DNA of 64,000 nucleotides. Source: VXPQ01 sp965116435 (GTDB taxonomy: Bacteria > Bacteroidota > Rhodothermia > Rhodothermales > VXPQ01). The position numbers were made by a program, and so were the translations under genes. The notes under the pieces are model-generated. The model did not search any database and was not told the origin of the DNA. It saw nothing but the letters and a program-made list of their open reading frames with translations. The DNA is taken from the NCBI GenBank assembly GCA_965116435.1, contig OZ220686.1:744001-808000 (forward strand). The letters run 5' to 3'. This document shows positions 60,739 through 64,000 of the stretch, in pieces. How positions within the stretch are numbered: position 1 is the stretch's first letter; each line of letters starts with the position of its first letter.

Positions 60739-61242
60739 CTATTCAGGCATATCCAGATCGGAGGCGAACCGGACGCCCGTATAAAAAAGCCACGCCCCGA
60801 TTACCCGGTGCGCAAGGCGGACATCGGAGGCGGGCGACTCAGCGACAGCCGCAGAGGCCGCAGATTCTGCAGATTCCCCGTTTGGGTTAGATATAGCTGG
60901 GGTAGATATAGCGGGGCTGGACGCGCCAGAAACGACGGGTTCGGCGGGTTCGCGCGGGGCATGAATGCCCATGCGATCTTCAACGACGCCCAAACGCTTA
61001 TCTATATTGGCGATCTTTTCGTTCATCGTGTCCAGGCGCTCGTTCATCGTGTCCAGGCGCTCGTTCACCGTGTCCAGGCCCGTGTCGATTTTGCCGGACA
61101 CATCCCGGATTTCTCCCCGCAAGTCCTGCCACATAAAGGCGTAGGGGGCATACACGATAGCCAGAACAGCGGCCAACGCGCCTATCGACTGCCATATCGA
61201 CTTCCAGGACCACGCGACTGTATTTTTCCCTTGATCTTCCAT
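60739..61242 (-). CDS. Membrane-anchored coiled-coil protein, array copy 1
   Basis: It has 167 residues (start at 61242; 175 from 61266). Order: polar N-terminus (MEDQGKNT...WSWKS), transmembrane helix ~17-37 (IGALAAVLAIVYAPYAFMW), one 11-residue unit (LRGEIRDVSGK), five heptads (LDTVNER, LDTMNER, LDTMNEK...), a Ser/Ala/Pro linker and a conserved C-terminus (RVIGAWLFYTGVRFASDLDMPE). The heptads are encoded by 21-bp repeats. Nearly identical at both ends to copies 2 and 3 and different in repeat number. It is the copy nearest the ATPase. No family recognised. Confidence 0.72.
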   Translation of the reverse strand: MEDQGKNTVAWSWKSIWQSIGALAAVLAIVYAPYAFMWQDLRGEIRDVSGKIDTGLDTVNERLDTMNERLDTMNEKIANIDKRLGVVEDRMGIHAPREPAEPVVSGASSPAISTPAISNPNGESAESAASAAVAESPASDVRLAHRVIGAWLFYTGVRFASDLDMPE

Positions 61243-61538
61243 CGTTTTCCACGGCCACTTTTCCATGGTCGGTGCCGTCGTCTATGGTTCCGGGGTTCAG
61301 AGAGAGGCCAGCGACGCTCGCCCGGGAATGCCGATCAGGACCGCCACCCTGCTCCGTACGCAACCTGAAATCTGTAATCCCGAAAAAAGGCGAAGTTCCC
61401 GTGAAAGGAACATTTTTTTCGGGCGAAGGCCGCATCAGAAACCGCCACGGTTGCGAGCTACGGACAGGGCGTCAATCACAGATTTTGCAGGGTTGTTATT
61501 GCGGATACCCCACGCAGACGCCATGGTTTCCCCCCGCT
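61243..61538. other. Array spacer between copies 1 and 2
   Basis: No gene. It contains a hairpin with A and T tracts (61379-61423) and sequence repeated in the next spacer (62031-62291), so it was amplified with the genes and could carry each copy's promoter on the 61243 side and terminator on the 61538 side. Confidence 0.6.
61379..61423. terminator. Repeated bidirectional hairpin, spacer 1
   Basis: CCCGAAAAAA...GTTCC pairs with GGAAC...TTTTTTCGGG around CGTGAAA. The A tract on one side and T tract on the other would allow termination in both directions. The same structure recurs at 62134-62179, 62977-63021 and, degenerate, 63220-63265. Confidence 0.5.
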
Positions 61539-62030
61539 CTATTCAGGCATATCCAGATCGGAGGCGACCCGGACACCCGTATAAAAAAGCCACGCCCCGA
61601 TTACCCAGTGCGCAAGGCGAACATTGGAGGCGGGCGACTCAGCGACAGCCGCAGAGGCCGCAGATTCCCCGTTTGGGTTAGGTATAGCGGGGCTGGACGC
61701 GCCAGAAACGACGGGTTGGGCGGGTTCGCGCGGGGCATGAATGCCCATGCGATCTTCAACGACGCCCAAACGCTTATCTATATTGGCGAGCTTTTCGTTC
61801 ATCGTGTCCAGGCGCTCGTCCATCGAGTCCAGGCGCATGTCGATTTTGCTCGACATAACCCACATTTCCCCCCGCAAGTCCCCTCGCGAATCCCGGATTT
61901 CCCCCCGCAAGTCCTGCCACATAAAGGCGTAGGGGGCATACACGATAGCCAGAACAGCGGCCAACGCGCCTATCGACTGCCATATCGACTTCCAAGACCA
62001 CGCGCCTGTATTTTTCCCTTGATCTTCCAT
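61539..62030 (-). CDS. Membrane-anchored coiled-coil protein, array copy 2
   Basis: It has 163 residues with the same N-terminal helix and C-terminus as copy 1. It has two 11-residue units (LRGEIRDSRGD, LRGEMWVMSSK) and four heptads (LDSMDER, LDTMNEK, LANIDKR, LGVVEDR). The Ser/Ala linker is shorter by one AIS/TPAIS-type unit. The difference from its neighbours is almost wholly in repeat count. Confidence 0.72.
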   Translation of the reverse strand: MEDQGKNTGAWSWKSIWQSIGALAAVLAIVYAPYAFMWQDLRGEIRDSRGDLRGEMWVMSSKIDMRLDSMDERLDTMNEKLANIDKRLGVVEDRMGIHAPREPAQPVVSGASSPAIPNPNGESAASAAVAESPASNVRLAHWVIGAWLFYTGVRVASDLDMPE

Positions 62031-62133
62031 TGGACCATGCCTGATTTTATGGGCCTGAGTTTATGGGAGATGGAGCCAGCAACGCCTGCCGGGGACCGCC
62101 ACCCTGCTCCGTACGCAACCTGAAATCTCTAAT

Positions 62134-62179
62134 CCCGAAAAAAGGCGAAGTTCCCGTGAAAGGAACATTTTTTTTCGGG
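62134..62179. terminator. Repeated bidirectional hairpin, spacer 2
   Basis: It has the same arms as at 61379-61423 (CCCGAAAAAA / TTTTTTCGGG with GTTCC / GGAAC), here with a T run longer by one base. It lies downstream of copy 3 and upstream of copy 2. Confidence 0.5.
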
Positions 62180-62291
62180 CGAAGGCCGCATCAGAAACCG
62201 CCACGGTTGCGAGCTACGGACAGGGCGTCAATCACAGATTTTGCAGGGTTGTTATTGCGGATACCCGCGCAGACGCCATGGTTTTTCCCTG

Positions 62292-62873
62292 CTATTCAGG
62301 CATATCCAGATCGGAGGCGAACCGGACGCCCGTATAAAAAAGCCACGCCCCGATTACCCGGTGCGCAAGGCGGACATTAGGGGCGGGCGACTCAGCGACA
62401 GCCGCAGAGGCCGCGGATTCTGCAGATTCCCCGTTTGGGTTAGGTATAGCTGGGTTAGGTATAGCGGGGCTGGAGGCGCCAGAAACGACGGGTTGGGCGG
62501 GTTCGCGCGGGGCATGAATGCCCATGCGATCTTCAACGACGCCCAAACGCTTATCTATATTGTCGAGCTTTTCGTCCATCGAGTCCAGGCGCTCGTTCAC
62601 CGTGTCCAGGCCCGTGTCGATTTTGCCGGACACATCCCGGATTTCCCCTCGCAAGTCCCCTTGCACATCCCGAATTTCCCCCTGCAAACCCCCTTGCACA
62701 TTCCAGATTTCCCCTCGCAAATCCCCTCGCAAACCCCGGATTTCTCCCCGCAAGTCCTGCCACATAAAGGCGTAGGGAGCATACACGATGGCCAGAACAG
62801 CGGCCAACGCGCCTATCGACTGCCATATGGACTTCCAGGACCACGCGCCTGTATTTTTCTCTTGATCTTCCAT
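62292..62873 (-). CDS. Membrane-anchored coiled-coil protein, array copy 3
   Basis: It has 193 residues, the longest copy. Four 11-residue units (LRGEIRGLRGD, LRGEIWNVQGG, LQGEIRDVQGD, LRGEIRDVSGK) follow the transmembrane helix, then four heptads, a linker with a duplicated AIPNP, and the shared C-terminus. The DNA of the 11-residue units is a 33-bp tandem repeat (about 62625-62755). Successive copies carry 1, 2 and 4 such units, so the stalk length differs between paralogues. Confidence 0.72.
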   Translation of the reverse strand: MEDQEKNTGAWSWKSIWQSIGALAAVLAIVYAPYAFMWQDLRGEIRGLRGDLRGEIWNVQGGLQGEIRDVQGDLRGEIRDVSGKIDTGLDTVNERLDSMDEKLDNIDKRLGVVEDRMGIHAPREPAQPVVSGASSPAIPNPAIPNPNGESAESAASAAVAESPAPNVRLAHRVIGAWLFYTGVRFASDLDMPE

Positions 62874-63567
62874 TGGACCATGTCTGAGTTTATGGGCCTG
62901 AGTTTATGGGAGATGAAGCCCGCAACGCCTGCCGGAGACCACCGCCCTGCTCCGTACGCAACCTGAAATCTGTAATCCCGAAAAAAGGCGAAGTTCCCGT
63001 GAATGGAACAATTTTTTCGGGCGACAACCGCGTCAAAAACCGCCCAAAACCACGGCCACTTTTCCATCGCCCGTTCCGTCGTCTATGGTTCCGGGGTTCA
63101 GGGAGAGGCCAGCGACGCCCGCCCAAGAATGCCGATCAGGACCGCCCGCCCGGGAATGCCGCCAGGAACGCCGATCAGGACCGCCGCCCGGCTCCGTACG
63201 CCACCCGAAACCTGTACTTCCGAAAAAAACTGCGGAGTTCCCGTGAAAAGAACGGAATTTCCGGGCGACAACCGCCCCCGCCGTCCAGAGCAAGCCCCAT
63301 AACGGAATCAGGATTCGGGGGCCCCGCCGCGCCCCCAAGCCGGACTATTTTGGGGTTTTTGGAGGGAAATTGGGCATTCGGGCGAGAAATCCGGGGAAAA
63401 TTGACAATTTTTTTGAAAAAAAGAAAAATATTCCGTATTTAGCGAAACGGCAACGGCAGAATGTCGCCCACCCTGCCTTGATGTACGGATCGTTTTACTG
63501 TGCTGACCGTGTATTTCGACGCACATTCGCCACATGGGCGCATAGTGACCACAAACACACCCAACCC
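62874..63567. other. Gene-free region with decayed array spacers
   Basis: No gene is supported in ~690 bases. It includes two further hairpins (62977-63021, 63220-63265), short direct repeats such as AATGCCGATCAGGACCGCC (63130 and, altered, 63170), and then an AT-rich promoter-like stretch (63401-63432) facing the secreted protein at 63568. Confidence 0.6.
63401..63432 (+). promoter_or_regulatory. Candidate promoter of the secreted-protein gene
   Basis: TTGACA (63401-63406) is followed after about 20 bases of A and T tracts by AATATT. The A/T tracts are phased and should bend the DNA. The second hexamer is weak and the spacing long, so this is tentative. Confidence 0.25.
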
Positions 63568-64000
63568 ATGACCTATATATACGGATCCCGCGCACAGGTT
63601 GCAACTTTTTTTCGTCGCAGCCTTTCCCCTTCCCGCCTCGTTCGCTTTGCGGGCAGCTTGCTCGCCGCCCTGCTCCTGCTTGTTGGGGGTATGGGTGCGC
63701 ATGATGCGCAGGGGCAGAACCAGGGCGTCGATGCAGTGCTCCTTGGAGACAGTTTCATCTTCTTTGTGGACGGCATAAACTCAAGCATTGAATCGGTCGA
63801 AGAAATCACCGTGGTCCCCGATCCGAAAGGTAGCGACAACCTGGTGGCGAAGCTTACACCTGCTGATTACTCATATCGCAGGTTTCACTTCGCAAAGGAC
63901 GCCGATAAGGGCGCTCCTCGCGACATGACAGCCAACCGGGACGCCGGAAATGTCCTCTCCTTTCGCATCCTGGTGGATCCAATGAACCCGCAGAATGACG
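63568..64000 (+). CDS. Secreted protein of unknown function (partial, runs off window)
   Basis: The first 144 codons are open to the window end. The N-terminus has basic residues (FFRRSLSPSRLVRF) and a hydrophobic core (LLAALLLLVGGMG), a plausible signal peptide cleaved near residue 48 (HDAQG). The mature start is acidic with beta-strand character (VDAVLLGDSFIFFVDGINSS). No family recognised. Start ATG at 63568 is the first in frame with good signal features. Confidence 0.6.
   Translation, partial: MTYIYGSRAQVATFFRRSLSPSRLVRFAGSLLAALLLLVGGMGAHDAQGQNQGVDAVLLGDSFIFFVDGINSSIESVEEITVVPDPKGSDNLVAKLTPADYSYRRFHFAKDADKGAPRDMTANRDAGNVLSFRILVDPMNPQND

Larger units (their letters stand above)
60739..63265 (-). 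repeat. Tandem array of three coiled-coil genes and their spacers
   Basis: A unit of about 750-800 bases (gene plus spacer with hairpin) is present three times (genes ending at 60739, 61539 and 62292). Past copy 3 the spacer sequence alone recurs in decayed form to about 63265. Spacers share the GGTTCCGGGGTTCAG block (two of them), the CCCGAAAAAA...TTTTTTCGGG hairpin and GGTTGCGAGCTACGGACAGG. Confidence 0.85.

Overview
The window reads as a GC-rich chromosome segment from the Rhodothermota/Bacteroidota side of the tree, most likely a marine Rhodothermia member. The inference rests on large TonB-dependent receptors with N-terminal carboxypeptidase-regulatory-like domains, DUF4249 lipoproteins, PorV/PorQ-family barrels, secreted proteins with type IX (T9SS)-like C-terminal domains, CRTAC1 (FG-GAP plus ASPIC/UnbV) lipoproteins, and several Tat-exported Gfo/Idh/MocA oxidoreductases. 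No rRNA, tRNA or CRISPR was recognised. All statements come from reading the sequence; no search was run.

Layout. (1) 1-4.33 kb: a leader with an attenuator-like hairpin, then a tightly overlapped assimilatory sulfate-reduction/siroheme operon (sulfite reductase, cobA, cysH, precorrin-2 dehydrogenase). Its last stop codon lies inside a MITE-like element. (2) 4.57-14.0 kb: a 3-hydroxyisobutyrate dehydrogenase remnant, a YceI protein, then three Tat-exported Gfo/Idh/MocA proteins with an ApbE flavinyltransferase, facing a GMC oxidoreductase, its small hitch-hiker subunit and a Tat-exported sugar-isomerase-like protein. This is probably a periplasmic sugar oxidation set. (3) 14.4-47.2 kb, all on the minus strand: one low-GC lipoprotein, then two diverged copies of the same roughly 16-kb envelope module. 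Each runs large TonB receptor, secreted T9SS-like protein, PorV-like barrel, CRTAC1 lipoprotein(s), TPR lipoprotein(s), short TonB receptor, DUF4249 lipoprotein. One copy also carries an alpha/beta hydrolase that has lost its catalytic residues. (4) 47.5-57.5 kb: a zinc alcohol dehydrogenase divergent from an iolA - iolC - LacD-like aldolase - UxaE-like cluster, convergent with lutABC for L-lactate oxidation. (5) 57.5-64 kb: small accessory genes (membrane coiled coil, DUF5678-like protein, retropepsin-like protease, methyltransferase), an AAA ATPase with an apparent 3' frameshift, a tandem array of three paralogous membrane coiled-coil genes with variable repeat numbers, and the start of a secreted protein that runs off the window.

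Recurring themes are a ~250-bp inverted-repeat element (at least five full or partial copies plus isolated ends) and many in-frame minisatellites (13, 15, 18, 21, 30, 33, 42 and 77 bp). The best candidate for an undescribed system is the twice-present TonB/secreted/PorV/CRTAC1/TPR/TonB/DUF4249 module. The second best is the coiled-coil gene array.
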